A stretch of 64,000 bases of DNA from Streptomyces sp. NBC_00289 (GTDB lineage: Bacteria; Actinomycetota; Actinomycetes; Streptomycetales; Streptomycetaceae): contig NZ_CP108046.1 of assembly GCF_041435115.1 (NCBI RefSeq), positions 6,386,001 to 6,450,000 on the forward strand, read 5' to 3'. Position 1 is the first letter of the stretch. Each line of letters begins with the position of its first letter. Shown piece by piece: positions 44,043 to 52,990 of the stretch. Below the pieces are notes generated by a model, which made no database searches, was not told the origin of the DNA, and saw only the letters and a program-made list of their open reading frames with translations. A program made the translations under genes and the position numbers.

Positions 44043-45200
44043 GTGCGCCGTACGGTGTTCAACGAGGACCACGAGGCGTTCCGGGAGACCCTCCGGGCCT
44101 TCATCGAGGCCGAGGTCGTCCCGGTCTACGACGAGTGGTTCGCCGCCGGCCAGGCGCCGCGCGACTTCTACTACAAGCTCGCCGAGCTCGGTGTCTTCGG
44201 CATCCGCGTCGACGAGGAGTTCGGCGGCGCCGGCATCGACTCGTACAAGTTCGAAGCCGTCATGTACGAGGAGACCGCCCGCGCGGGCGTCCAGTTCGGC
44301 GGCTCCGGCGTGCACGTGCTGCTCGGCCTGCCGTACATCAAGATGCTCGCCACCGACGAGCAGAAGAAGCGCTTCCTGCCGAAGTTCGTCTCCGGCGAGG
44401 AGATGTGGGCCCTCGCGATGACCGAGCCGGGCACCGGCTCCGACCTCGCCGGCATGAAGACCACCGCCAAGCTCTCCGAGGACGGCACGCACTACGTCCT
44501 CAACGGCTCCAAGACCTTCATCACCGGTGGCGTCCACGCCGACCGCGTGATCGTCTGCGCCCGCACCTCCGCGCCGACCGCCGAGGACCGCCGCTTCGGC
44601 ATCTCCCTGTTCGCCGTGGACACCAAGGCCGAGGGCTACTCCATCGGCCGCAAGCTCGACAAGCTCGGCCTGAAGACGTCCGACACCGCCGAGCTCGCCT
44701 TCGTCGACGTGAAGGTTCCCGTCGAGGACCTCCTCGGCGAGGAGAACAAGGGCTTCTACTACCTCGGTCACAACCTGGCCTCCGAGCGCTGGGGCATCGC
44801 CTTCGGCGCCTACGCCCAGGCCAAGGCCGCGGTCCGGTTCGCCAAGGAGTACGTCCAGGAGCGCACGGTCTTCGGCAAGTCCGTCGCCTCGTTCCAGAAC
44901 ACCAAGTTCGAGCTGGCCGCCTGCCAGGCCGAGGTGGACGCGGCGGAGGCCGTCGCCGACCGCGCGCTCGAAGCCCTCGACGCGGGCGAGCTCAGTGCCG
45001 CCGAGGCCGCCAGCGCCAAGCTGTTCTGCACCGAGGTCGCGCACCGTGTCATCGACCGCTGCCTCCAGCTGCACGGCGGCTACGGCTTCATGAACGAGTA
45101 CCCGATCGCCCGCCTGTACGCGGACAACCGTGTCAACCGTATCTACGGCGGCACCAGCGAGATCATGAAGTCGATCATCGCGAAAAACATGGGTCTGTAA
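44043..45200 (+). CDS. acyl-CoA dehydrogenase
   Basis: The protein has 385 residues from GTG 44043, nine bases after AAGGAAGG; GTG 44034 is in frame but abuts the ribosome site. Signatures: MWALAMTEPGTGSDLAGMKT, YVLNGSKTFITGGVHADRV, LQLHGGYGFMNEYPIARLY and IYGGTSEIMKSIIAKNMGL at the end. It differs from the dehydrogenase at 37434 and probably acts on other fatty or branched acyl-CoAs. The shared decamer upstream suggests co-regulation with the leucine operon. A thioesterase gene follows after 35 bases. Confidence 0.92.
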   Translation: MRRTVFNEDHEAFRETLRAFIEAEVVPVYDEWFAAGQAPRDFYYKLAELGVFGIRVDEEFGGAGIDSYKFEAVMYEETARAGVQFGGSGVHVLLGLPYIKMLATDEQKKRFLPKFVSGEEMWALAMTEPGTGSDLAGMKTTAKLSEDGTHYVLNGSKTFITGGVHADRVIVCARTSAPTAEDRRFGISLFAVDTKAEGYSIGRKLDKLGLKTSDTAELAFVDVKVPVEDLLGEENKGFYYLGHNLASERWGIAFGAYAQAKAAVRFAKEYVQERTVFGKSVASFQNTKFELAACQAEVDAAEAVADRALEALDAGELSAAEAASAKLFCTEVAHRVIDRCLQLHGGYGFMNEYPIARLYADNRVNRIYGGTSEIMKSIIAKNMGL

Positions 45201-45235
45201 GGTCCGCGAAATTCCCCCCCGGTAGAACTGAGCCC

Positions 45236-46117
45236 ATGAGCCAGGCACTACTCGATCTCCTCGATCTGCTCGACCTGGAGCCGATCGAGGAGAACATCTT
45301 CCGCGGCCAGTCGCGGTCCGCCGTCGTCCCCCGGGTCTTCGGCGGACAGGTCGCGGCCCAGGCGCTGGTCGCCGCCGGGCGGACCGTCCCCGCGGACCGC
45401 CACGCCCACTCGCTGCACGCGTACTTCCTGCGCCCCGGCGATCCCGGCGCGCCCATCGTCTACAACGTCGACCGGCTTCGCGACGGTCGCTCCTTCACCA
45501 CCCGCCGGGTGGTCGCCGTCCAGCACGGCAAGCCGATCTTCGGCCTGTCGGCGTCCTTCCAGACGTACGAGGACGGCCTCGACCACCAGGCCCCGATGCC
45601 GTCCGCGCCGGACCCGGTGACGCTGCCCACCTCCCGGGAGCGGCTGCGCGGCTACGACCACCTCCCGGCGGAGGTGGTGGAGAAGTTCATCGAGGCGCGC
45701 GAGGCGATCGACCTGCGCTACGTCGAGGAACCGCCGTACGGCGAGTTCGGCCGGCCCCGCGAGCCCCGCTCACAGGTGTGGTTCCGCACCAACGGCAAGC
45801 TCGAGGGCGCCGTCGACGCACCCCTGCTGCACGTCGTCCTCGCCACGTACGTCTCCGACATGACCCTCCTGGACTCCGTCCTGCTCGCGCACGGCCGCGG
45901 CGGCTGGGCCGTCGGCGACGTCGTCGGGGCCTCGCTGGACCACGCCATGTGGTTCCACCGGCCGTTCCGCGCCGACGAATGGCTGCTCTACGACCAGGAG
46001 TCGGCGTCGGCCTACGGCGGTCGTGGCCTCGGCCAGGCCCGCATCTACACGCAGGACGGCCGGCTCGCGATCTCCGTCGTCCAGGAGGGCTTGGTCCGCG
46101 TCCCCCGGGAAGACTGA
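45236..46117 (+). CDS. tesB: acyl-CoA thioesterase II (TesB family)
   Basis: The protein has 293 residues with a double hot-dog fold. Family motifs are FGGQVAAQALVAAGRTV (N-terminal half), HSLHAYFLRPGDP, and in the second half SDMTLLDSVL and SLDHAMWFHRPFRADEWLLYD (the Asp of LDH is part of the D/T/Q active site). It hydrolyses acyl-CoA to free acid and CoA. A TAGAAC hexamer (45223-45228) seven bases before ATG 45236, with no ribosome site, suggests leaderless initiation. Four bases separate the stop codon from the next gene's ATG region. Confidence 0.92.
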   Translation: MSQALLDLLDLLDLEPIEENIFRGQSRSAVVPRVFGGQVAAQALVAAGRTVPADRHAHSLHAYFLRPGDPGAPIVYNVDRLRDGRSFTTRRVVAVQHGKPIFGLSASFQTYEDGLDHQAPMPSAPDPVTLPTSRERLRGYDHLPAEVVEKFIEAREAIDLRYVEEPPYGEFGRPREPRSQVWFRTNGKLEGAVDAPLLHVVLATYVSDMTLLDSVLLAHGRGGWAVGDVVGASLDHAMWFHRPFRADEWLLYDQESASAYGGRGLGQARIYTQDGRLAISVVQEGLVRVPRED

Positions 46118-46122
46118 CAGGC

Positions 46123-47106
46123 ATGGCAGCAGCGCAGGCGGAACCGACGCAGGAACAGGGCGGCGGCGAGAGCACCTTCACGGTGATCGTCGCCGCCGTC
46201 GCCAATCTCGGCATCGCGCTCGCGAAGGCGGTGGCCGGCGTCATCAGCGGATCCAGCGCGATGCTCTCGGAGGCCGCGCACTCCGTCGCCGACACGGTCA
46301 CCGAGGTCCTGCTGCTGACCGCCCTCAAACGCAGCGCGAAACCGGCCGACGAGGACCACCCGCTCGGTTACGGCCCCGAGCGATACATCTGGGCCATGCT
46401 CGCCGCCGTCGCCACCTTCGTCGGCGGCGCGGTCTTCTCCCTCTACGACGGCATCCACACCCTGGTCGCGGGCGAGGAACTCGGCGACCCCCTCGTCTCG
46501 TACATCGTGCTCGCCGTCGCCTTCCTGCTGGAGGGCTACTCCCTGCGCACCGGCATCCGGCAGGCGCGCGGCGAGGCGGCCAGGGCCCGCGTGCCCTTCG
46601 GGCGCTATCTGCGATACACGCCCGACACCGCGGTGAAGGCCGTCGTCCTGGAGGACTCCGCCGCCCTCGTCGGTCTCGTCCTCGCCGCGGGCGGACTGCT
46701 CGGCGGGCAGCTCACCGGATCGGGGGCGTGGGACGGAACCGCCTCGCTCCTCATCGGCGTACTCCTGCTGTACGTCGCCTGGGTGCTCGGCCGCTCCAAC
46801 GCCGAACTGCTCATCGGGCGGCCGCTGCCCCGGCCCGTGCGGGAGCGGATCCGGGCGGAACTGCTCGCGGTCGAGCACATCGAGGCCGTCCTGGAGCTGA
46901 CCACGCTCGTGCAGGGCCCGAGCGAAGCCCTCGTGGCCGCCAAGGTCGACTTCCGGGACGTGTCCACGGCCGCCCAGATCGAATGGGCCTGCGAGCAGGC
47001 CGAGCAGCGGCTGCGGGAGGTCGTCCCCGCGGTGAGCCGGGTCTACCTGGACCCGACGCCCGGATACGCGCAGCGGCGCGCGGAGGGCCTCAATCCCTGG
47101 CCGTGA
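46123..47106 (+). CDS. cation diffusion facilitator (CDF) transporter
   Basis: The protein has 327 residues and ends with a soluble CDF domain. TM helices include VIVAAVANLGIALAKAVAG and LLIGVLLLYVAWVLG. The metal-site helix reads SSAMLSEAAHSVADTVTEV, where the usual pattern HSxxD is kept. The second site in TM5 reads VLEDSAALVGLVLA, with E/D at the expected positions. The C-terminal domain (~230-320) has IEAVLELTTLVQGPSE and the amphipathic helix EWACEQAEQRLREVV. It probably exports zinc, iron or another divalent metal in exchange for protons. Start ATG 46123 is five bases after the thioesterase stop codon. Confidence 0.9.
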   Translation: MAAAQAEPTQEQGGGESTFTVIVAAVANLGIALAKAVAGVISGSSAMLSEAAHSVADTVTEVLLLTALKRSAKPADEDHPLGYGPERYIWAMLAAVATFVGGAVFSLYDGIHTLVAGEELGDPLVSYIVLAVAFLLEGYSLRTGIRQARGEAARARVPFGRYLRYTPDTAVKAVVLEDSAALVGLVLAAGGLLGGQLTGSGAWDGTASLLIGVLLLYVAWVLGRSNAELLIGRPLPRPVRERIRAELLAVEHIEAVLELTTLVQGPSEALVAAKVDFRDVSTAAQIEWACEQAEQRLREVVPAVSRVYLDPTPGYAQRRAEGLNPWP

Positions 47107-47133
47107 CCGGCCGCCCTCGGCTTGGATGGGGGC

Positions 47134-47817
47134 ATGACCGTCATGGACACGGAAGAGTCATGGAACCCGCGCGGCGGACGCCTCCGGACCGCCTTCCCGG
47201 AGGCGGTCCGGGTCGCCTCCGGACTGCTCGCCGAACCGGCCGTCGCCGCGGCCTGGGACCGGCCCAGCGCCCTGCCGGACTTCACCGTCGGCGGCCTCGC
47301 CGCGCACCTCGCCGGGCAGGAACTCGCCCTGCCCGGCCTGCTCGCGGGGCCGGACCCCGCCCAACCGCTGATCTCCCTGCGGGAGTACTACACGCAGCGG
47401 GTGACCTGGCTGGACGCCGGCGTCGACGGAGCCGTCAACATCCGGATCCGCAAGGGCGGCGAGGCCAGGGCGGCGGACGGACCCGAAGCGCTCCTCGCCC
47501 GCCACCGGGAGGCGGTCGGACAGGTGGAGGCCGAGCTGCCGGGCGTGCGTGCCGGGCGGCCGGTCCGGATGGACACGTGGGGCGACTGGTCCCTCGACCT
47601 CGACGACCTCCTGCTCACCCGGCTGATGGAAGTCGTCGTCCACACCGACGACCTGGCCGTCAGCGTCGGACTGCCCACCCCGCGGTTCCCCGAGCGGGTG
47701 ACCGCACCCGTCGTCGACCTGCTGGTCCGCCTGGCCGTCCACCGCCACGGCACCACCGACGTGATCCGCGCCCTCGCCCGCGCCGAACGCGCCCCCGCGT
47801 CGATCGCCGGGATCTGA
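47134..47817 (+). CDS. maleylpyruvate-isomerase/DinB-type mycothiol-dependent protein
   Basis: The protein has 227 residues from ATG 47134, which follows GGATGGGGG. The N-terminal ~150 residues have the four-helix MDMPI/DinB arrangement (LPDFTVGGLAAHLAGQEL, then LLLTRLMEVVVHTDDLAVSVG), in which conserved His residues would bind a metal. In actinobacteria this fold serves mycothiol-dependent transferases and isomerases. The exact reaction is unknown. It is a single gene between the CDF gene and a convergent gene. Confidence 0.75.
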   Translation: MTVMDTEESWNPRGGRLRTAFPEAVRVASGLLAEPAVAAAWDRPSALPDFTVGGLAAHLAGQELALPGLLAGPDPAQPLISLREYYTQRVTWLDAGVDGAVNIRIRKGGEARAADGPEALLARHREAVGQVEAELPGVRAGRPVRMDTWGDWSLDLDDLLLTRLMEVVVHTDDLAVSVGLPTPRFPERVTAPVVDLLVRLAVHRHGTTDVIRALARAERAPASIAGI

Positions 47818-47853
47818 CACCTCGGCCCGGCACCAGCGCCGCCTGCCTCGGCA

Positions 47854-48648
47854 CTAGCTCTGCGTGAGTCCGGCCTCCGCCAGCAGGTACGCCGTCATCG
47901 GGTCGTAGTGGCGCGGGCTGAGCACGTGGTCGTCGAGGGGGACCGTCACCTGGACGGTGCCCTCCGCCTCGGCGAGGAACAGGGCCGGGTCGTTGCAGTC
48001 GGCGTAGCCCACCGAGTCCACGCCGTGCCGGCCGGCGTACCCGGCCCAGCCGTGGTCGGCGACGACCAGGTCGGGCAGCGGGCGCTCCGCGCGCTCCAGG
48101 GCGGTGAGGATGGCCTTCATCGGCTCGCCGGAGTGCGTGTGCCACAGCGTGGCGCCGTGCTCGAGCACCGCCACGTCCGCGAACTGCATGACGTACCCCT
48201 CGTCCGTCTGCAGCCCGTCCGGGATCACGACGATCTCGCAGCCGGCCGCGCGCAGGGCGGCGGCCGTGGCACGGTGCACGTCGAGGAGGCCGCCCGGGTG
48301 ACCGGTGGCGAAGAGGACCCGCTGCTGCCCGTCGGCGGCCTTGCGCAGCCGCCCCGCCATGCGCTGCAGCGCGTCGACGGTCAGCTCGGGGTCGATGGTG
48401 TCCTGGCCGAACCGGTACTCGGGGTCGTCGTTCACGCCGACCCGCTCCGCCATCACCGCGAGCACGTCCTGCTCGTCGGTCCAGCGGTCGCCGAGCTCCA
48501 GGCCGAGCCAGAAGTTGCGGACGCCGTTCGCGAGCTGGCGGTAGTGGGAGAGGTTGTTCTCGCGGGGCGTCGCGACATCGCCCGCGATGCGGGTCCGTAC
48601 GAGGTGGTCGACGAGCTCGGCGCGGCTGGGTGTCCCGGGTATCGGCAT
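47854..48648 (-). CDS. conserved actinobacterial protein of the 'phosphatase'-annotated family
   Basis: The protein has 264 residues from ATG 48648 (MPIPGTPSRAELVDHLV), after a weak GGGAA; an in-frame ATG at 48657 is possible. The sequence is soluble: TPRENNLSHYRQLANG, FGQDTIDPELTVDALQRM, VLFATGHPGGLLDVHRATAA, VVADHGWAGYAGRHGVDSVGYAD. Streptomyces homologues are commonly labelled phosphatase. I see GHPGGLLD and DCNDP motifs but no classical phosphatase signature, so the activity is doubtful. Confidence 0.7.
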   Translation of the reverse strand: MPIPGTPSRAELVDHLVRTRIAGDVATPRENNLSHYRQLANGVRNFWLGLELGDRWTDEQDVLAVMAERVGVNDDPEYRFGQDTIDPELTVDALQRMAGRLRKAADGQQRVLFATGHPGGLLDVHRATAAALRAAGCEIVVIPDGLQTDEGYVMQFADVAVLEHGATLWHTHSGEPMKAILTALERAERPLPDLVVADHGWAGYAGRHGVDSVGYADCNDPALFLAEAEGTVQVTVPLDDHVLSPRHYDPMTAYLLAEAGLTQS

Positions 48649-48710
48649 GGTTCCCATTGTGAGGCAGGCGACTGTGCGGGTCCCCGGCGTCCCGCACGCT
48701 GGGACGTGTG

Positions 48711-50306
48711 TCACTGGTCCTCTTGACGCAGGGCGAACCACAGCTCCATGCGTACGTCCGGGTCGTCCAGGTCCGTGCCGAGGAGGGCCGCGCAGCGGGC
48801 GATCCGCTGCCGGACGGTGTTGCGGTGGACGGACAGGGCGACCGCCGTGCGGTCCCAGCCGCCGTGCAGGGAGAGCCAGGTGCGCAGGGTCTCGGTGAGG
48901 GCGGGAGACGCGGTGATGGGGGCGAGGACGGCACGGGCGTGGGCCTCGGCCTCGTCCCGGGGGACCAGCGCGGCGAGGCCGGGGCGGGCGCCGTGGCGGA
49001 CCAGCGCCGTGCGGCCGGCGCGGGCCCGGGCCAGGGCGCGGGCCGCCCGGGCGTCGGCGGCCGGCCACTCCGGCGGGGCGGCGGCGTCGCTGACCCCGAG
49101 CGTCCAGCCGGGCTGCGGCTCCGGTTCGCGGTCGGCCGGGACGAGGACCCGTACGAGGTCCTGTGCCAGGTCGATCAGTGGGGAGCCGAGGGCCGCGCCC
49201 AGGGCGGCGGCGGCCACGGCGTCGGGAGCCCGGGCGTCCGGACGGGCGGCGTGCACGACGAGCCACCGCTCCCCGCCGAGCAGCGGCGCGACCGTCTCCG
49301 GCGCGGCGCCGAGCAGCAGCCGGACCAGTGCGGACGACCGGGCCGCACCCGCGCCGCCCCGGTGCTCGCCGGTCAGCAGCGAGAGCAGGACGGCGGCGAC
49401 CGAGGCGATCGTGTGATCCCCCGCCTCCCGCCCCGCCACCGCGACCCCGAGCACGAACCCCTGCCCGCTACCGAGCGCGTAGGCGGCGAGACGCGTGCCG
49501 CCGACGGTGTCGGTGGCGGAGGCGGGACCCGTGTCGGCCGGCGTTCCCGCGTCGGCCCGCGCACCCGCCTCGGCCCACGCCCCCGCCTTCGCCGGGGCGC
49601 CGGGACGCGCCGGGCCGCCCTGATGTGTCGGTCGTACCACCCGGGCCAGCGCGGCCAGCGCTTCCGCCGCCTCGGGTTCCGGGTGTCGTCCCGCCGAGGC
49701 GAGCTCGGCTCCTTCCGGGTCGTACAGGACGGTCCGGCCGCCCAGGCGTTGGGCGAGGCGGCGCAGGACCGACGGGACCGGGTCGGGGCCGGAGGCCGCG
49801 GCCGCCAGGCTCTGCTGGGCGGCCGTGACGCGGCGCAGTTCCGCCAGGCGGGCCTGGGCCATGAGCTGCCAGACCGCACGGGCCACGCCGGAGAAGGTGG
49901 TCTGCGGCGGCACTTCCAGGAGCGGGAGCCCGTACGCGTCGCAGGCCGCGGCCAGCGCCCGCGGCACCGTGTCGTGCACCGGGGCCAGGCCGAAGCCGAG
50001 GGCCGCGCCGCCCGCCGCCACGATCCTGGAGACGTAGTCGTCGAAGTACGTCCCCGGTCCCGGCCTCGCTCGACCGGAGGAACCCTCGTCGGCGGCCGCC
50101 GCATCCGGGATGTGCACGCCGGCCGTCAGCAGCAGTTCACCGCCGAGCAGGTACGGGTACGGGTCCGCCATCTCCGAGGTGTGCGCCCAGTGGATCACCA
50201 CGTCCGGATCCGCCGGCCCGGCGATGTGGCGCAGGGCGAGGTCCTCGCGGGCCAGCAGGGCCGCGAGGGGTACGGGCGGGGTGGGCGGAACGGCGGGGTC
50301 CGGCAT
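48711..50306 (-). CDS. PucR-family transcriptional regulator
   Basis: The protein has 531 residues from ATG 50306, nine bases after GGAAGGA; an ATG at 50327 is an alternative. The N-terminal PucR domain (~10-125) has VVIHWAHTSEMADPYPYLLGGELLLTAG and a GFGLAPVHDTVP strand. The C-terminal helix-turn-helix (~475-525) reads WLSLHGGWDRTAVALSVHRN and TVRQRIARC. The middle contains a degenerate Ala/Gly/Asp repeat (about 230-265) that may be disordered. It is divergent from the transporter-agmatinase-ThDP enzyme operon across 185 bases. PucR proteins are usually activators of nitrogen or purine catabolic genes, so it is the likely local regulator. Confidence 0.9.
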   Translation of the reverse strand: MPDPAVPPTPPVPLAALLAREDLALRHIAGPADPDVVIHWAHTSEMADPYPYLLGGELLLTAGVHIPDAAAADEGSSGRARPGPGTYFDDYVSRIVAAGGAALGFGLAPVHDTVPRALAAACDAYGLPLLEVPPQTTFSGVARAVWQLMAQARLAELRRVTAAQQSLAAAASGPDPVPSVLRRLAQRLGGRTVLYDPEGAELASAGRHPEPEAAEALAALARVVRPTHQGGPARPGAPAKAGAWAEAGARADAGTPADTGPASATDTVGGTRLAAYALGSGQGFVLGVAVAGREAGDHTIASVAAVLLSLLTGEHRGGAGAARSSALVRLLLGAAPETVAPLLGGERWLVVHAARPDARAPDAVAAAALGAALGSPLIDLAQDLVRVLVPADREPEPQPGWTLGVSDAAAPPEWPAADARAARALARARAGRTALVRHGARPGLAALVPRDEAEAHARAVLAPITASPALTETLRTWLSLHGGWDRTAVALSVHRNTVRQRIARCAALLGTDLDDPDVRMELWFALRQEDQ

Positions 50307-50491
50307 GGTGGACGTTCCTTCCATCCAGAGCACCGGGAATGGATGAAACGTACACTTCGCAGTCGCTTTCCGGCCACCTATGTCGGTCCCGACCGGCAGC
50401 CACGGGTACGGGCGGATGTCCCCGTGAACCGCTGCCGACCGTCCCCGGTATCTGCACGACACGCCACCGAGAGTGCGCGAAGGAGGGCCCC

Positions 50492-51964
50492 ATGGCCGTC
50501 GACTACACAGTGATCGTCGTCTACCTGGCCGGCATGCTGGCCGTGGGCTGGTGGGGCATGCGCCGCGCCAGGTCCAAGAGCGAGTTCCTCGTGGCCGGCC
50601 GCCGGCTCGGGCCCGCGATGTACTCCGGGACCATGGCGGCCATCGTCCTCGGCGGCGCCTCCACCATCGGCGGCGTGGGCCTGGGCTACCAGTACGGGCT
50701 GTCCGGGGCCTGGATGGTCTTCACCATCGGCCTGGGCCTGCTGGCGCTGAGCGTCTTCTTCTCCGCCCGCATCGCCCGCCTCAAGGTCTACACCGTCTCC
50801 GAGATGCTCGACCTGCGCTACGGCGGCCGGGCGGGCGTCATCTCCGGCGTCGTCATGTGGGCGTACACGCTGATGCTCGCGGTGACCTCCACCATCGCGT
50901 ACGCCACGATCTTCGACGTCCTCTTCGACATGAACCGGACCGTCGCGATCGTCCTCGGCGGCTCGATCGTCGTCGCCTACTCCACGCTCGGCGGCATGTG
51001 GTCCATCACGCTCACCGACATGGTGCAGTTCGTCGTGAAGACCGTCGGCGTGCTGCTCCTGCTGCTGCCGATCGCGGTGGTCCGGGCCGGCGGCTTCTCC
51101 GAGATGCGGGCGAAACTGCCCACCGAGTACTTCGACCCGCTGGGCATCGGCGGCGAGACGATCTTCACCTACGTGCTGATCTACACCTTCGGCATGCTCA
51201 TCGGCCAGGACATCTGGCAGCGCGTGTTCACCGCCCGCGGCGACCGGACCGCCAAGTGGGGCGGCACCGTCGCCGGCACCTACTGTCTCGTCTACGCCCT
51301 CGCCGGCGCCGTCATCGGCACCGCCGCCAAGGTGCTCTACCCCAAGCTCACCAGCCCCGACGACGCCTTCGCGACCATCGTCAAGGACGAACTGCCCGTC
51401 GGCGTCCGAGGTCTGGTGCTCGCCGCCGCCCTGGCCGCCGTGATGTCGACGTCCTCCGGCGCGCTCATCGCCTGCGCGACCGTCGCCAACAACGACATCT
51501 GGTCGCGGCTGCGCGGAGCGGTCCGGCCGGCCGCCGTGCCCGCCGAGGACGCGCGGGACGAGGTCAGGGACAACCGGGTGTTCATCCTGGTGATGGGCCT
51601 CGCCGTGATCGGCACGGCGATCGCCCTCAACAACGTCGTCGAGGCGCTGACCGTGGCGTACAACCTGCTCGTCGGCGGTCTGCTCGTGCCGATCCTGGGC
51701 GGGCTGCTGTGGCGGCGCGGCACCGTGCAGGGCGCCCTGGCCGCCGTCACCGTCGGCGGTCTCGCGGTGATCGGCCTGATGGCGGGCTACGGCATCCTCG
51801 CCAACGAACCCGTCTACTACGGGCTGCTGTCCTCCCTGGCCGCCTACGTCGTCGTGTCCCTGGCGACCCGGCCGACCGACGCGGCCGTCCTCGCCGCCTG
51901 GCGCGAGCGGCTCGCCGGCCGGACTCCCGAACGCGTATCCGAACCGGTGCCGGCTTCCCAGTAA
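50492..51964 (+). CDS. sodium:solute symporter (SSS family)
   Basis: The protein has 490 residues with about 13 membrane helices (YTVIVVYLAGMLAVGWWGMR at the N-terminus; GGASTIGGVGLGYQYG with the sodium-site unwound helix). The start ATG 50492 follows GAAGGAGGG. SSS members take up solutes such as proline, pantothenate, urea or polyamines. The downstream agmatinase suggests a guanidino compound, agmatine or putrescine as the cargo, which is inference. The agmatinase gene follows after 57 bases. Confidence 0.9.
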   Translation: MAVDYTVIVVYLAGMLAVGWWGMRRARSKSEFLVAGRRLGPAMYSGTMAAIVLGGASTIGGVGLGYQYGLSGAWMVFTIGLGLLALSVFFSARIARLKVYTVSEMLDLRYGGRAGVISGVVMWAYTLMLAVTSTIAYATIFDVLFDMNRTVAIVLGGSIVVAYSTLGGMWSITLTDMVQFVVKTVGVLLLLLPIAVVRAGGFSEMRAKLPTEYFDPLGIGGETIFTYVLIYTFGMLIGQDIWQRVFTARGDRTAKWGGTVAGTYCLVYALAGAVIGTAAKVLYPKLTSPDDAFATIVKDELPVGVRGLVLAAALAAVMSTSSGALIACATVANNDIWSRLRGAVRPAAVPAEDARDEVRDNRVFILVMGLAVIGTAIALNNVVEALTVAYNLLVGGLLVPILGGLLWRRGTVQGALAAVTVGGLAVIGLMAGYGILANEPVYYGLLSSLAAYVVVSLATRPTDAAVLAAWRERLAGRTPERVSEPVPASQ

Positions 51965-52021
51965 AGTCGTCAGAAGACGCAGTACATACGCGATGAAGCG
52001 TAGGAAAGAAGGCAGTTCCCC

Positions 52022-52990
52022 ATGAGCAGCAACGAGACGCCCCGCGGCCCCGTCGACTCCTCCCGCATCCCGCGCTACGCCGGACCCGCGACCTTCGCCC
52101 GGCTGCCGCGACTGGACGAGGTCGGCCGCGCCGACGTCGCCGTGATCGGTGTGCCGTTCGACTCGGGCGTCTCCTACCGGCCGGGCGCCCGCTTCGGCGG
52201 CAACGCGATCCGCGAGGCGTCCCGGCTGCTGCGCCCCTACAACCCGGCCCAGGACGCGTCCCCCTTCGCGCTGGCGCAGGTCGCGGACGGCGGCGACATC
52301 GCCGTGAACCCGTTCGACATCCACGAGGCCGTCGACACCGTCGAGGCCGCCGCCGACGACCTGCTCGGCACGGGCGCCCGCCTGATGACCCTGGGCGGCG
52401 ACCACACCATCGCGCTGCCGCTGCTGCGCTCCGTGGCGAAGAAGCACGGCCCGGTAGCCCTGCTCCACTTCGACGCGCACCTCGACACCTGGGACACCTA
52501 CTTCGGCGCCGAGTACACGCACGGGACCCCGTTCCGCCGCGCGGTCGAGGAGGGCATCCTCGACACCTCCGCGCTCTCCCACGTCGGCACCCGCGGCCCG
52601 CTGTACGGCAAGCAGGACCTCACCGACGACGAGAAGATGGGCTTCGGCATCGTCACCTCCGCGGACGTCTACCGCCGGGGCGCCGACGAGGTCGCCGACC
52701 AGCTGCGCCAGCGCATCGGCGACCGCCCGCTGTACATCTCCATCGACATCGACTGCCTCGACCCGGCGCACGCGCCCGGCACGGGCACGCCGGAGGCGGG
52801 CGGCATGACCTCCCGCGAACTCCTGGAGATCCTGCGCGGCCTCGCCTCCTGCCACCTCGTCTCGGCCGACGTCGTCGAGGTGGCCCCCGCCTACGACCAC
52901 GCCGAGATCACCTCGGTGGCCGCGTCCCACACGGCGTACGAACTGACCACGATCATGTCCCGCCAGATTGCCGAGGCTCGTTCGAAGTGA
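52022..52990 (+). CDS. speB: agmatinase/ureohydrolase family protein
   Basis: The protein has 322 residues. The manganese cluster motifs of ureohydrolases are complete: [25 protein letters not shown] (DAHxD) and [19 protein letters not shown] (DxDxxDP). It cleaves a guanidino group to urea plus amine. Agmatine to putrescine is the default, but guanidinobutyrate or guanidinopropionate are used by close relatives and the substrate loop does not settle it. The start ATG 52022 follows GAAAGAAGG. It overlaps the next gene by four bases. Confidence 0.9.
   Translation: MSSNETPRGPVDSSRIPRYAGPATFARLPRLDEVGRADVAVIGVPFDSGVSYRPGARFGGNAIREASRLLRPYNPAQDASPFALAQVADGGDIAVNPFDIHEAVDTVEAAADDLLGTGARLMTLGGDHTIALPLLRSVAKKHGPVALLHFDAHLDTWDTYFGAEYTHGTPFRRAVEEGILDTSALSHVGTRGPLYGKQDLTDDEKMGFGIVTSADVYRRGADEVADQLRQRIGDRPLYISIDIDCLDPAHAPGTGTPEAGGMTSRELLEILRGLASCHLVSADVVEVAPAYDHAEITSVAASHTAYELTTIMSRQIAEARSK

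Noticed and set aside
50378..52930. 850-codon minus-strand open frame
   Set aside because: It is antisense to the symporter and agmatinase genes, whose start signals and motifs are convincing.
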